The position numbers and the translations under genes are program-made. Source: Manis javanica (lineage: Eukaryota; Chordata; Mammalia; Pholidota; Manidae). Taken from it: DNA of 64,000 nucleotides. The stretch is from assembly GCF_040802235.1 (NCBI RefSeq), contig NC_133156.1, forward strand, positions 184,772,351 to 184,836,350. The letters run 5' to 3'. Position 1 is the stretch's first letter. Every line of letters starts with the position of its first letter. Shown piece by piece: positions 23,701 through 35,612 of the stretch. The notes under the pieces were generated by a model that searched no databases, was not told where the DNA came from, and saw only the letters and a list, made by a program, of their open reading frames with translations.

Positions 23701-26700
23701 AAAAATTACGCAGAAAACAAATCATGAAACAAACAATCACAAAATAGCAGGAGTGCAGAACAACTATACACATTGGACTATGTAAATAGCATATGCAATA
23801 AATCATACTTCTGTAAGAACCAACATACTTTAACTAAAAACACCAAACTATTTCCAAGTTTCATTTACTGGTATTAACAAGATGTCTCAGAAACCTGCTC
23901 AGAAAACTTAGTTCTGTCCTTTGTCCCTTTATTAATCTGTTTGCTTTCCATTTATTCTCCTTGATTACAAGTCTGCTTTTACCTGGGCAGAGCCATGCAC
24001 TGTGGATATGAACAGATTGTAGGCCATCTCACCGGGCATTGGAACATGCTTTATTTTTCCTTTCCTTAAAGAAACCTCCTTACATGCCCCTTCCTGATTG
24101 GTATTGGGCATTCATGACACCTTTCAAAGCACAGAGCTTTGGAATATACAGTTTAAAAGAAGTTGCACTGACATTGCTTTTTTTTAAAGCAGATGTCAGG
24201 GAAATCCCACAAATGTCTTTAAAAAAATAGAGCGGTTAGGACTTGGTTTAAGCCTCTTCCGTTATCCTCAAGGTTTGCCTCAGTCTATTTTTGAATTTTA
24301 GGAACTGGCAACTTGTGAGATCTGAGTAACAGGAACTAGAAGGGTCTATACTGTATCCAAACTTATAGGCTGTATAATTATTTGGAACTCTGTAGAGAGT
24401 TCTGCTCTTTATGAATATTACATGACCTTTGTTTCCTTCTGGCTGCAAGGTCCTCACCCTCCAGTGCTCTTCCAATTCCAGTTTCCCCGGCTCATCCACA
24501 TCCAGCCAGCTTGAGCCTGGGACAGAGAAAGGATGGAGAGAGGATAGAAGGAGGAGCAAATAGATGGAACATGCGTGTGTGTGTGTCGGGAGGTGTGGAG
24601 GTGGTGAGGGTGGGTGTGGGCATGTTAAGGAGAGTCTCCAAAGCTGTACAGTCCAGTAGAACTTCCTGCAATGGGGGAAATGCATGTTCTAGATCTACAT
24701 TTCTCAATACGGAGGTGACTTGCCACTTGTGAATATTGAGCACTTGAAATGTGTGGCAGATAGAGGAAGTACTTTTAAATTTTATTTTGTTTGCTTTTAT
24801 ATGTAAGTAGCCACAGGTGGCTAGTAACTAACACATCCACAGTGCATTTGGAAAGTGCAGTTCTAAAGAATATTTTTTGTACTCTAAACTGAGGAAGAGG
24901 CAGAACAAATCAATAGAAAGAGCCAGAGTGGCTTCTTCGCCACCTTTCAAACTCCAAGCTACAGATCCTGGTCCCAAAACATTAAAAGTGGGGTACAAAT
25001 CACGGGCCTGCATAATTTCAGAGATGGAAATGACAAGTGAAAAAGTAAACACACTCTGTAAAAGAAGGCGGTGGGTGGACTGGCCTGCAGAGCGGAAGGC
25101 AGTCACGTGCACTCCCCATGCCTGCCCCGGCTCACCTCACCGGGCTCAGAACCCAGGGAGCTGGGAGGGACAGTCACTGTGCTCTTGCCGCCTCAGGGCT
25201 ACATCGCATCCAGGGTGCTGTCCCGAGGAGCCTGCTTCGTCCTGAAGATGGACCATAAAGCCATCCCTGCTCTGGGCCAACTCCAGCGGTACATCTATGA
25301 GAAGCAGGTCATTCTCGGGGACCCTTAAATATTGCCTGTTCTTGAACCAGGGAATACTGGTGGTGCCTATAGTGAAATGAAGAGGGTAAGGGAAGAGACC
25401 TAATATTATACTTTACTGGAGATATGGTGCTCTCCACTTTATAAAGTGTTCTCAGGTTTACTGTTTTTGAGGGCAGGAGTGTATCTCTTAGCTTGATTTC
25501 CACTATATGGTCTCCAATGCAAGAACTTATAATAAATTCCACTGTCTTTGTAGAAAGGACTGAACAGCCTCTCTACTCAGAGCAGGGCTCTACCAAATAA
25601 TAATTGACAGAAAAATGAGTGAACTTATAATATCCAATGACACAAAGGTGCAAAGAAATAATACATTATATAGAGAATAAACAAACACAGCATGAGATTA
25701 GGAACCTGGGGTTTAATCCTCCCTCTTTACCTTTCTGTCTGTGCCTCCTTTGGCATGAGATTCACCCTCTTTGGGTTTCATTGTCACCAGCAGCGAAACA
25801 ATATTGGTAATAATGAGGTTTCTCTGTGGACCAAGTGGTCAGAAAGAGATGATGTCTTGAGATTCCTGACCTGTTCCTGTTTAATAATCTGAAAGAGGAA
25901 AAAGCCAGCATTTAGAATGTTACTCCAGATTATGTGACTTCTTTTACCTTATCGCATTCTATTTTACTAATCCAGGCTCTGAAAAAAATGTTCTCTGACA
26001 AATACGTCTGGGCCAAGTACAACCCACTAGCGTCTCTGGTCACAGAAGTGAACTGGTTCCTGTTTGGGTCACCCATCAGGGAGCTCTGCAATAATGTCCC
26101 CTTGTACAAGGGAGAGGTTGTTGAAAAGACAAGTGAGTACCAATAAGTCATTCCTTCACCAAATATTTTTCAATTGGCTGGGTACTCTGTAAGGTGTATA
26201 AAATACAAGTAAATGTGAAACATGACTCCATTTGGCTTACTTTGGGAATTAAACAGCTACCATGTGTGAAATTGTGCTAAAATGTTAAGAAGATACAGAA
26301 ATAAATAAAACTCTGTCCCTAGGGAACACATAGTCTGATGGAGAATCTGACAACACAGAGGATGGAATAAGAAAAGGTTCCCCGGCTACCAAGGAAAAAC
26401 TATTAGATTCTCTAATGTCCAGCATGGTGACTATCGTTAATGATACTGTAATGTATCCTTGAAAGTTGCTGAGAGTAGATATTGAGCATTCTCACCACAC
26501 ACACTTGCAAAAGAATTACCTATGTTAAGTATGTGAGGTGCTGGATATAACTATCTTGATCTTGGTAATCATTCTACAACCATATATGTATGTGCAAACA
26601 TATTATGTCAATTATTCCTCAACAGTTAAAAATGTAAATATTCTCAGGATCTGGGATAGAAATAGTCCAAGAGAAGCCCTGATTCATCCAGGTCACATGT

Positions 26701-27253
26701 GTCACTGCAGCCATTGCCAGTAACTTTACACAAAGTTTCTAAAGACGGCAGAGAGGCCAGGTCATAGATAATGAATGCAACAGAACAAACTCCCCAGTGG
26801 CATGGAAGTTGCCTAAAGAAGAAAATAATTAGCTTTTATAAAATTTCTACCACCCAGAAAAACATTTGATTAGGATATTTTTCTTTTAGTCAGGTCATTA
26901 GGACTTACAAGTGGAGACACACAGGCATGCCTCACCGCAGAATGTTGTAGCATCAATAGGATTGAGCCAGAGGGTACTTCCAGGAATTGTCAGTCTTATT
27001 TAAGTTAATGTATTATGATCCTTTGCCATGCAAGTATACATTAATTTTGAAATTACATGAAATTGCATGTACAACTCCTGGTTGAGACATTTACAAAAAG
27101 ACATTGATTTGCTGTATTCTAATAATATGTTTTTTAATGCTCTTTCTTTTAAAAATTTCCCCCATTTCAGGAATTATCGGCGTTTCAGGCTGTGCAAAGA
27201 CTGGTCTCCTGGGCGTCTTTGGAATTTCTGTATGTGCAGACATTCAAGTTTAG
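20734..27253 (+). CDS. GKN2: Gastrokine-2, complete six-exon coding region
   Basis: GKN2 (TFIZ1, blottin) is a secreted stomach protein that forms a disulphide-linked heterodimer with trefoil factor TFF1. Exons: 20734-20745, 22680-22733, 23191-23328, 25197-25307, 25976-26132, 27171-27253 (555 nt, 184 aa, the human length). Residues 1-20 are a signal peptide ([20 protein letters not shown]). The BRICHOS domain runs from about residue 54 to 150, with the family cysteine pair at C81 and C143. C58 (mature residue 38) matches the cysteine reported to pair with TFF1. C165 and C179 lie in the C-terminal tail. The frame is open through all joins, intron phases are 0,0,0,0,1, and splice sites are GT-AG. 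It is divergent from GKN1 and convergent with GKN3. Identity is very secure. Confidence 0.96.
21150..21310 (-). repeat. MIR SINE in GKN2 intron 1
   Basis: 'aggccctgtgctatacattt ... acaggagactcaggcccagagtaat' is reverse-strand MIR. A short AAT-rich microsatellite (about 21107-21135) lies just before it. A further L2-like 3' end ('cctgacaaatagcg...agtaaatgcctggtgaatga') lies near 22455-22512; the rest of intron 1 shows nothing I recognise. Confidence 0.6.
22680..22733 (+). CDS. GKN2: GKN2 coding exon 2
   Basis: Acceptor TTTTTCAG, donor GTGAGC, 54 nt. Encodes [18 protein letters not shown]: signal-peptide core, cleavage region and the first mature residues. Confidence 0.95.
23191..23328 (+). 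CDS. GKN2: GKN2 coding exon 3
   Basis: Acceptor AATCTAG, donor GTAAGT, 138 nt (46 codons). Carries the [18 protein letters not shown] stretch with the TFF1-pairing cysteine C58 and ends at FDYKH. Confidence 0.95.
24568..24622 (+). repeat. GT/GGTG-rich low-complexity tract in GKN2 intron 3
   Basis: tgcgtgtgtgtgtgtcggga followed by gtggaggtggtgagggtggg. It gives rise to Val/Gly-rich and Pro/Thr-rich spurious ORFs. Confidence 0.7.
24640..24866 (+). repeat. hAT-type non-autonomous DNA transposon relic
   Basis: The wording 'gtacagtccagtagaacttcctgcaatgggggaaatg', 'attgagcacttgaaatgtg', 'tttaaattttatttt' and 'tagccacaggtggctagtaact' belongs to the common mammalian element that begins 'ctgtccaatagaactttctg'. 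The family name is not certain from memory. Confidence 0.6.
25197..25307 (+). CDS. GKN2: GKN2 coding exon 4 (BRICHOS)
   Basis: Acceptor CCGCCTCAG, 111 nt. Encodes [20 protein letters not shown] and following residues, including BRICHOS Cys81. The donor is CAG|GTCATT, with a poor match at +3 to +5; exon identity is nevertheless clear from the protein. Confidence 0.93.
25976..26132 (+). CDS. GKN2: GKN2 coding exon 5 (BRICHOS end)
   Basis: Acceptor AATCCAG, donor GTGAGT, 157 nt ending in phase 1. Encodes [20 protein letters not shown] through [17 protein letters not shown], including BRICHOS Cys143. Confidence 0.95.
26150..26345 (-). repeat. L2 3' end in GKN2 intron 5
   Basis: 'caaatatttttcaattggctgggtactctgtaagg ... 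ctctgtccctagggaacacatagtctgatgg' is the reverse-strand L2 3' end ('aaatatttattgagcacctac ... tagtctagtggg'). Confidence 0.6.
26395..26650 (+). repeat. L1 3'UTR fragment in GKN2 intron 5
   Basis: Resembles the 3' end of the L1 at 42142-43605, with the shared phrases 'gaaagttgctgaga', 'gcattctcaccaca' and 'aactatcttgatcttggtaatcatt'. Sense orientation. Confidence 0.75.
27171..27253 (+). CDS. GKN2: GKN2 coding exon 6 with stop
   Basis: Acceptor CATTTCAG. Encodes the C-terminal [20 protein letters not shown] tail with two cysteines and ends in TAG, at the same position as human GKN2. Confidence 0.95.
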
Positions 27254-27357
27254 GCACCAGCCCACTGGTTTCATCTTTTCAAATAAGGACACCTGGTTTC
27301 CACCCAGCCGCCAAATTTAATTCTTTTCCAATGCTCCAACTCATTTTGACATGCAGT

Positions 27358-27370
27358 GATAAAACATAAA
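27358..27370 (+). terminator. GKN2: Possible GKN2 polyadenylation signal
   Basis: The variant hexamers GATAAA (27358-27363) and CATAAA (27365-27370) lie about 105 nt after the stop and are followed by a T-rich stretch near 27400. No AATAAA occurs close by; the next ones are at about 27936 and 28105. The 3' end is therefore uncertain. Confidence 0.35.
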
Positions 27371-27419
27371 TACTATATTTACAGTTCTCTGGTGTTTGCT
27401 TTTTTTGTAAACAGCCAAG

Positions 27420-28970
27420 GGAAGCCAAAAACGTTTATGTCAATATACAGAAGGAAAGAAACTGCCAGGATTTCAAGTCAAGTGCATAAGGTGTGAAACT
27501 TCCCAGATAATATAGCTGAGTCACATACAGGCTGGTCAGCTGGGCACAAGTCTCTCTCTGGACCTGCCCTCTAAACCAGCTGACCATCTGTCAGTCAAAA
27601 CACCTGGGCAGCCTGGGTGGAGCAAGAGCGCAGGAGGGAGTGGCCTCCTGAGGGGGTGGGGTTTGGTATACTTTTATCAGGCAACTGAACTGCTCAGGTG
27701 AAGGCAGCCTTCTTGGACAACGCACCCAGCGTGGAGCGTCATTCACTTCCCTTTTTAGGAAGTTCCTTTGACAAACACTCCTGTGATGTATTTTTGTCTC
27801 AGAGTGAAGAGAAAGGGAGGGAGGAACACCTGTCACCCAGGGCAAGACGAACCTTCCTGAAAACTTAGCAGGAGTAAGAACCTACCTGGGAAATGCCAAG
27901 ACAACATGTTGAAGGAAGCAATTCCCCATATTCCAAATAAATCATGTAATATGAGCAGATTCCCGGGTCACATAGCTAGTTCTCATGTGGACCGGTCAGC
28001 CGGGTGCAGGTTCAGAACGAAGAGGAAGTACTTTAACAAGAATTTTTATCTGCTATTGACTGCTTCTATTCCTAATGCTGTGTGTCTACTTCTTAATAAC
28101 CATTAATAAATGTGTTGAAAACACCATGTGCTCAGCCCGGGGATAGGTATGCTGACAAAACCACCATAGGCGAGAAAATTATTTTCTTGTTGGGGTAGTA
28201 AGACACTGATATGAAAACATTTGATAACAATAAAGAGCGTATAACAATGTACCAAGTGAATGGTAGAATGTACGAGCAAGGACGTTGGTGTTTGCAAGGG
28301 ACGGGACCCAAATCAAGTTCACCAAGGCAAGGGGATGTCCATCTTACCATAGGAGGACAGGGAGTTCTGGGCTCTGGGCTGGCTAGAACTAGGTGTTTGA
28401 AGATGCAGACTCTCTTTTTCCACTCTCACCTCTCCTTCTGTTTACATGTCAACCTAGCATCTCACATCAGCTTTCTCCATGAGGATACAACCAACACCAC
28501 CCTGAGCCTCAAAGTCTCCATCCTCCTGGCATCATTGTCAGGAAGGCACTCCACTTAGTTCTAATTTCAAATTAGTTTTAATTTAAAAATCTCTGGAAAG
28601 GAGCCTAATTGAATTACTTAGGGTACATTCTTAAACCTGTGGCTGAGACTGGTGGCGGGGCATGGAGGGAAGGGGTGTTTTGAATGGCAACCTCGTTTGG
28701 AATTAGCTTAGAGCTGTGTTGTCATCATAAATTTTGATAATGTAATTCCATTTTTAAAACAGAACTTTGAGTTCTGCTTTTTCCTAGCTCTGTTTTCTTT
28801 TAGCCTGTTAATCCTGCTCAGGGCTGGTGGTATGCTGAATACCTGTTAGGGGCAGCAGGTGGAGAGGGCCAGGCAGGTGCCTGAAAGGTTTGTGTCCAAA
28901 TGGAAACTACAAGGAAGCTGGGCCTCCATTAAACTTTCTTAGGGGCTGGGGAGGGAAGACAGCAACTCTG
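27420..28970. other. Intergenic DNA after GKN2
   Basis: No gene and no clear repeat recognised. Several ORFs under 120 codons lie on both strands without recognisable domains. Confidence 0.35.
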
Positions 28971-28974
28971 TTTT

Positions 28975-29790
28975 CGGTTTTTGTATGTCTTGAGGTATTT
29001 TCCGATTTCCCTATTGACTTCTCTTTGACCCAATGGTTGTTCAAGAGTGTGTTGTTTGTAGATTAATGATACCAAAAAAAAAAAGTGTGTTGTTTGATTT
29101 CCATGTACTTGTTGTTTTTCTTTTTGTTACTGATTTCTGGTTTTATTCCATTGCGGTTGGAAAAGATACTTGGAATGATTATAGTTTCCTTAAATTTGTT
29201 AGGATTTGTTCTGTAGCCTAACGTATGGTCTAACCTAGAGAATGTTCCATGTGCACTTGAGAAAAATATGTATTCTGTTGCTGTTGGGTAGAATATTCTG
29301 CATATACCTGTTGGGTCCATTTGGTCTATAGTGTTGTTCAAGTCTTCTGTTTTCTCATTGATTTTCTGTCTGGATGATCAATCCATTATTGAAAGTGGGA
29401 TATTAAAGTCCCCTACTATTATTATATTGCTGTCTGTATCTCCCTTCAGATCTGTCCATGTTTGCATTTTATATTTAGGTGCTCTGATGTGAATGCACAT
29501 CTATTTATAATTGTTATATCTTCTGGGAAATTGGCCTTTTTGTCATTAGGTAATGACCTTCTTTTCTCTTGTGACAGGTTTTGACTAAAAGTCTGTGTTT
29601 TTCTGATTTAAGATTAGCTACCCCTGCTGTCTGGGGTACCATTTGCATGGAGTATCTTTTTCTATATCTTCACCTTCAGACTCTGTGTGTCCTTGAACGC
29701 GAAGTGAGTCTCTTGCAGATGGCATATAGTTGGATTTATTTTCTATCCATTCATCCACTCCACAGTTTTTGATTGGGATATCAGCTCCGC
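28975..29790 (-). repeat. L1 ORF2 fragment, antisense, 5'-truncated
   Basis: Minus-strand frames encode L1 endonuclease-region peptide (SSAHGTFSRLDHTLGYRTNP). The plus strand shows 'ttccatgtgcacttgagaaaaatatgtattctgttgctgttggg'. It is interrupted by a very small A-tailed insertion at 29059-29083. Confidence 0.8.
29059..29083 (+). mobile_element. Micro-retroposition: 15-nt body, A tail, 13-bp duplication
   Basis: AGTGTGTTGTTTG occurs at 29046-29058 and again at 29084-29096. Between the copies lie TAGATTAATGATACC and a run of about ten A. Without one copy and the insert, the surrounding L1 text reads continuously. This is the signature of target-primed reverse transcription of a very short 3' end. 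Confidence 0.7.
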
Positions 29791-32700
29791 CAACTCACTG
29801 TCTGCACAAGCATAGACCCGCTCTAGGCCGTCAGGGAGGATGTGGCCTGAGCACCACAGAATGCCAAGGATGTTAGAGGAGCCGACCTGGCTGATGAAGC
29901 TGGCCTGAGAGATCAGGCACAGTCCGGGAGGAGGACACTTAGTAAGGCTTGTAGATGGAGCGCTTAATTTCTATGAAGTTTTGTTCCTCCCAGTAAATAA
30001 CATGTCATGTAGACACATTTGCTCACCTTAGGTAGTACTAAATATAATTTGTTCATTCAGAGCTCTCAGGATAGAATATGTGCGCCGAAATACTTTATGA
30101 TGCAAATAATTTATTTGGATAACTGACCCAATGACTTTAAGTATTAGTTAACCCAAAGATAATAAATATAAACTGATCAACTAAAAAAAAGTATTGAGAC
30201 TTCTAGCTTCTGATAATGATGAAGTAGCTTACATCAGACTAATCCTGCTGGCATAAACATTACAAATCTGGACAGAACATAATAAATGGGTGTTTGAAGA
30301 CACTGGAGAGTGACCCATAACAGGGAGAATCTAAAGAGGATAAGACTTTTAAAGAAATGCTCATTATCTCTTGTTGATCAGGATTTTCCAGTATTAAATG
30401 GCAAAAAGTCCACTGACCACTCCTATTCCCCAGCCCCCTTTTCCTGCTAACATACCTCCGTTGGTTTAAGTAGCAGCTAAATAGTAGTCACTAGTGCCAA
30501 GGGGGAGGAGTCCTAGGCTGAAATAATCTTATTTTGCTTAAGAAAATGAAGTAACGTCAGTTTCCTCAGCCTGTGATTGGGCTATAGGTGACCACATGAC
30601 CTCAGTTCTGGTCAATGACATCTAAGTGGAAATCTAAGTGGGAGTTCCAGGAAGGATTCTTCTTTCCTGATAAAGAGGGCCAGACTCAGCTGGCATGCGA
30701 CTCTGCCCTTTGCCCTTTCCTATCATTGTTCCTTCCATGTGGCATGATGCTGATGCCAGAGGATGCATCTGCCATATTGGGACCACTGGGTAACACCCCT
30801 GGAGAGTAAAGGTGCAGGAAAGAAAGAGTAGAATACCTGGATGCATCATTCTGCAGCAGCACAGGCTGGAGTCATCTTCCTCTGAACTCACCTGATACAA
30901 GTCAATCTCTATCTGTTTAAGTGCTGTGATGGGCTTCTCTTTATTTGCAGCTGAAAGCTTTCCTTACATACACCTGAGAGCGTGGGGTGAGTCCAGGTGG
31001 CACACGCGTCCCAGGATCTGGGCCCACCCACCACCAGGGCTTCTGCTTCTCCTGAACCCATAACCCTCTGCAGTTCTGGGCTCACACATTCCTGCACTTG
31101 TGCTATGGAAGCCCAGTGCTGTGTGCCACTCATAGAATGACAGAAATAAGCATTCCATGGCATCCATGGTCTGGCTCTGCTTGGCCTGCTGGTCCTACAG
31201 TTCACGCAAACATCATCTCCAGGTGCTCCCTCAGCCCCAGGAGAGTGTGTGGGGTTACAGCAGCTCTGAGGCAAGGGGCTCAGGAGACATACAGGAACTG
31301 AGGTTTTGGGGTCTAGGTCTACCTCACCGTCAGGTGGTAAGCCCAGTTCCTTAGCATGCTTTGAACCACCAGTGAAGGATTCTCTGGCTGCAGCCTGGGT
31401 CCCTGCTGATCATATGCTGTAGCATATGACCTAGTGAAGTGACACCTGTCACTGCTTCTAAGGATATAGCCACCTCTTAACTTTTCCTCTGAAAAGTAAC
31501 CCTTGCCACACCCATCAGAACATGGTCTTAGAAGCATAGTGTCCAGCCAATGGCCAACCATCCTGTCCTCTTGTTAATGACTTTGGGAGCCTCACTTATC
31601 TCTTGGTTGAGCTGACCTAACTGCTATAACAGGAGGAATCCTGAAGTGGTCACCAGCCCCATACAGTTGGCAGGTGACTCCCACTCCAAGGGTCCTGCCA
31701 GGGTGTGTTTGGTTTTTGCTAGAGCAACTCAGAATATTCCACTCTCTTGGGACCAGGGTGTGGGTGGATATGCCTAGGAGTGGCCTGACAGAACTTTCTG
31801 GAGTGTTGGGGATGTTCTATGTCTTCGTTTAGCTGATGGCTACAGAGGTGCACCTGAGTAAAAATTCACTAAGCCGTGTACTTAAAATCTGTTTAATTTA
31901 CTGTATGTTTTACCTCACTAAAATGTTTATGTTTTTAAAACTTAAAGCACAGTGGAATGTAATGGAAGCCCACCCGGTCTGCACAAATTGTCGGAAAGAC
32001 CACAAGTTGGCCATTGCTGTAGGTGGCCCACAGCAGCATTGAGAGGCTCATGGTCCAGCTGCCCAGTGCCTGCAGCCAGGCCAGAGGGCTGGGTGCTGGG
32101 GGCGTGTGGGCCCATGGACAACAGCAGCCCCGCCACTGCCTGTGTGGAAAGCAACACCAGAACTGACACGGGCCAATGCAGAGGCTCCATGGGAGTGACT
32201 GCCAAGATCCGGGGTCACTGACGGGGCTGCTCTCTCCACCCCTGGCAGGTAGCATGATGAGGAGACACAGCACGTTCCAGGCAGGGTAAAGGGCCCGCTG
32301 CTGATCCCTCAGGAAACTGAGAGCATGGAGCAACCAGGGAGCTGGAGAATAAACACGGGGCAGCCATACGCCAACATCCCCTTATGCGCAGATCCGAGGC
32401 TTGCAGTGCAGTCAGTTCTTCCCTGAGGCGGTGGCGAAGAGGAGTGACAGGAGAGTTGGGAGTGCCACCGTCTAGGACGGAAGGGGCTAGAGAGGGGGCA
32501 ATGAGTGTCATTCTCTGGGCAGGAGCCAAGGGGTTTGACCTCTATCCTGGATGCTTTCCCTCTGAGGCAAGGGTAGAAAGTTTTCAGAAACCTCAGAGAT
32601 TTCTTAGGTGGAGGGTTTTGTATGGGTGTCGGCTGGGACTTAGGGATGACAAAGGACTTCTGGTGATCCCTCAAGGGAGCTCTTAGCTCAGGAAAGGGGG

Positions 32701-33495
32701 AACTGGGCCATGGTCCTGCAAATCTGGGCGGGCGGGAGGAGCCATGTGGAGGACAGTGCCACTGCTTGTGCTCAGGTTTGTCTGCAGCCCAGTGCCTCGG
32801 GGGCTCATTCTTGAGGCCTCAGGGTGAGGGGTGGGGCTGTGAGGAGCAGCAACAGAAGCCACAGAAGAGAAAAGCCTTTTTCCAGTAGTTTGGCACTCAC
32901 CACAGCAATGTGACCAGCTGACCCCAAAGCATGGGGCAGGTGCTTCCCACCTGCTGCGTTAGATCCTGAGGGCGCCTGCTGCTCTGGCCTGTGAGCCTCC
33001 CGGGTTGGGCAGAGATGGGAGCAGCTGCCCAGGGCACATGCACGGGGAGGGGCAGCAGTGGTGGAGATGGCTCAGCTGAGGGCACTGGGGCTGTGGGTCC
33101 CCAGTCCCCCTCTCCCAGTTGTAAGCGGGAGCATTGAGATGTTAGCAGAGGTCAATGACAGCAGCTGCCCCAAGAGAGGGAAATAAAACAAGATTTTCCC
33201 TGCTTGGAAGATGCGTGGGCTAATTCTTAGCTACTTGTTAGGCATTCCTAGGGACACTCAAAAATTATTACAATAGATTTAGCAGGAAGTTTGAGTTCTT
33301 CACTCACAGGAGGAGCACGCTGTATGTAACTAATGTCGGTGTGACTGTATTATAAGTAGAAGGCTGGTGACCTTCACGAACATGGGATATGTTTAGGTCA
33401 GGATCAGGGTCACTGGTTTGAGATTCTGATACGGTAGATTCACTGAGTGCTGGATGAGAACTCCAAGGGGGACACTAACAGTGGGCATCAGTAGG
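29791..33495. other. Intergenic DNA between GKN2 and GKN3, largely unassigned
   Basis: The stretch 30390-30900 has the look of an old interspersed repeat that I cannot name. The stretch 31770-31925 resembles an L1M 3' end ('tgtacttaaaatctgtttaatttactgtatg'). From about 30950 to 33130 the sequence is GC-richer, with many overlapping ORFs of 60-132 codons on both strands. None resembles a known protein or shows a consistent splice context. Confidence 0.4.
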
Positions 33496-33496
33496 A

Positions 33497-33782
33497 GGTG
33501 CTCTGGACTAAATGTATCCTCCCAAAGTCACATATTGAAGCCTGATCCCCAAAGTGATGGGGATCATAACAGAGGCCCTGGGAGGTTCCTTTGTCCCCCT
33601 TACTATCTGAGGACACAGTGGGAAGAGGGCTGTCTATGAACCAGGAAGACATGGAACCGGCTGGTGCCTCGGACTTGGGCTTCCCAGCCTCCTGAGCTAT
33701 GAGAAATTCATATTTGCTGTTTGTAAGCTGCCCAGTCTATGGAATATTTGGATTTGCCCTCCCAATAACAACTCCTAAAGGA
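33497..33782 (+). repeat. MLT1-type solo LTR (ERVL-MaLR)
   Basis: Order of MLT1 landmarks: 'ctctggactaaatgtatcctcccaaagtcacatattgaagcctgatccccaaagtgatgg', 'ggacacagtgggaagagggctgtctatgaaccagg', 'tcggacttgggcttcccagcctcctgagctatgagaaa', 'gcccagtctatgg'. It is an ancient LTR without internal retroviral sequence beside it. Confidence 0.85.
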
Positions 33783-35410
33783 CCTAAGGTTTGGTGTGTG
33801 CCTAGAAGATTCTTCGTAAAATTAAAGATTGAGCATGTAACCCAAAGGACGAAAATCTGCCTTGGCAAGCCCCGAGAGGTCTAGAGGACTGTGCTTGATG
33901 TTTCTCAAGAGAAGAAAAAGCTTTTCTGCTCTTGTAGCCCAGCCACTGAGTGATGATGGTGGGATAGCAGCAGGCCTTGAAACTCGAGTTTCTGGGAGAA
34001 AAAAACCAGTGTAGCTGGCAGAGCATCTGTAGGGATGGTAACAGACGGAGAGAAACATGGTAGTGTTTGGGGTCTGAAGTCTTCCTGAAGGAACAGGGAT
34101 GTTATAATAGGTGGAGCCTGAAAGTGATGAGAGATTCAGGAGCAGCTGAGCTTGCCAGTCTGCAAGGGCGGTGGGTGGAGGCAGACTGGCATCAGAGCAG
34201 TCAGTGGGCGGCAGCCACCGCACGGCCACAGAGGCTCAGGAGCAGGGGTCCAGGTAACTCTAACAGGGACTCAGGCACACGGGCTAAGACAGGGCCTGGT
34301 TCTGACAGCTGGGATGAAGGTGGAGGCTGGGTGTCTGGACAGGACACATAGAGTTGGGGTGGATGGATTAACTCTGGGGGCTCCCTGGGCCAGAGCCTGG
34401 GGCCAGACCATTCCTCATGGTCCCCGCAGGGCCTCTGGTTGACCAAACTTTAGACTGTCACATCCGATGCTTCCACCCTGAATGTGTTTATGCACATGCT
34501 TCTACCTTCCTTATCCCCAGTAAGCCACATGTGACCAAGCCCATAGGTTGGAGCCTTTGGTCTGCCCAATCATATCCTATTTAAGCACAGTGAGGGGGTC
34601 ATTTGGGGCCCTTCCCATGCAATTGCCTTTCTGTTCATGACTGTGGGTGGACACAGCACAGGAGGACTCTGTGGAGCTGGCATCCGGGTCTGTCTCCTGC
34701 AAATTGGTGCTGAGATCCCTGAGTCCTCCCATGCCAAGCACCTGTATGGTTCAACCTCTTCTCTACGCCTCCCTAATCCCACCCCATTTAAAGAGCTCCA
34801 GACTCCAACACAGTCTTCTGTGGACACCCGTGTCTGTATCTCCAATACTCTCTCCTTGTTTATACTTGTTTCTAAGGTAAGGGGAGTCAGGGCTCTTCTG
34901 TGAGGCATGGGTGGGGCTGGCTCTGGCCCTCCCAGCTATGGGAACTGGCAGTTAAAGGACTGGTGCTAAGAGGCCAGGTCTGGTATTCACCTGTAACAGA
35001 GAGAAATGCCTGGAGGTTACCCCTCAGGGATTTAGACCAGTTTCAAAGAGAGGTCTGGGAGGTCTGATTGCACTTGGCGCTGTCTCGGGGATGTTCATGG
35101 TGCAGGCTGGCCCTTCACAGCAAACAGGCTTCCATAGAATCTCAGCACTGATTTGCAGGAGACAGAGATGTAGCCACAGACCTGAGAGCTTAAATCTGTG
35201 CCCTGGCTAGTGTTTTGTTATTTACTTATTTATGGACAAAATTCTCAAGGGATTGCTAAGGGACACTGCAAAGAGAGGCCCTTAGAAATGAGCTGTCCTG
35301 GGAGAGGCACCTCTCCTCCATGGCACATTGGAGCCTGTGTGGTTGGAAATGCCAGGAGCTCAAGGGGACAGTGCAGGCAGGGAGGGCTCCTTTGCTAGAC
35401 CAGAGACGCA
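33783..35410. other. Intergenic, nothing recognised
   Basis: Unique or heavily decayed sequence downstream of GKN3 (minus strand). I see no gene, RNA gene or nameable repeat. Confidence 0.35.
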
Positions 35411-35416
35411 GGAAAC

Positions 35417-35422
35417 TTTATT
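35417..35422 (-). terminator. GKN3: Polyadenylation signal of GKN3
   Basis: AATAAA on the minus strand lies about 190 nt downstream of the GKN3 stop codon, a normal 3'UTR length for this family. It is the first canonical hexamer after the stop. Confidence 0.65.
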
Positions 35423-35612
35423 GTTCTGACCCAGATGGAGAAAGTGTGCCTACTTTTCAGATTACAAAGTGGATCTTGGGGTTGAAAGGTAGAAGGAGAG
35501 GATTAAAATGAGAACTTCTCATCAGCCAAGGAGATCTGGACCTGTGGGCCTTGGTTTCAGGCCAGTGGCCCTGTCTGGGAGGGTCCATTCTCCACGCAGC
35601 TGACCTGGAGGT

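Noticed and set aside
33497..33782. Part of a larger endogenous retrovirus
   Set aside because: Only an MLT1-like LTR is seen; no gag, pol or env sequence lies on either side.
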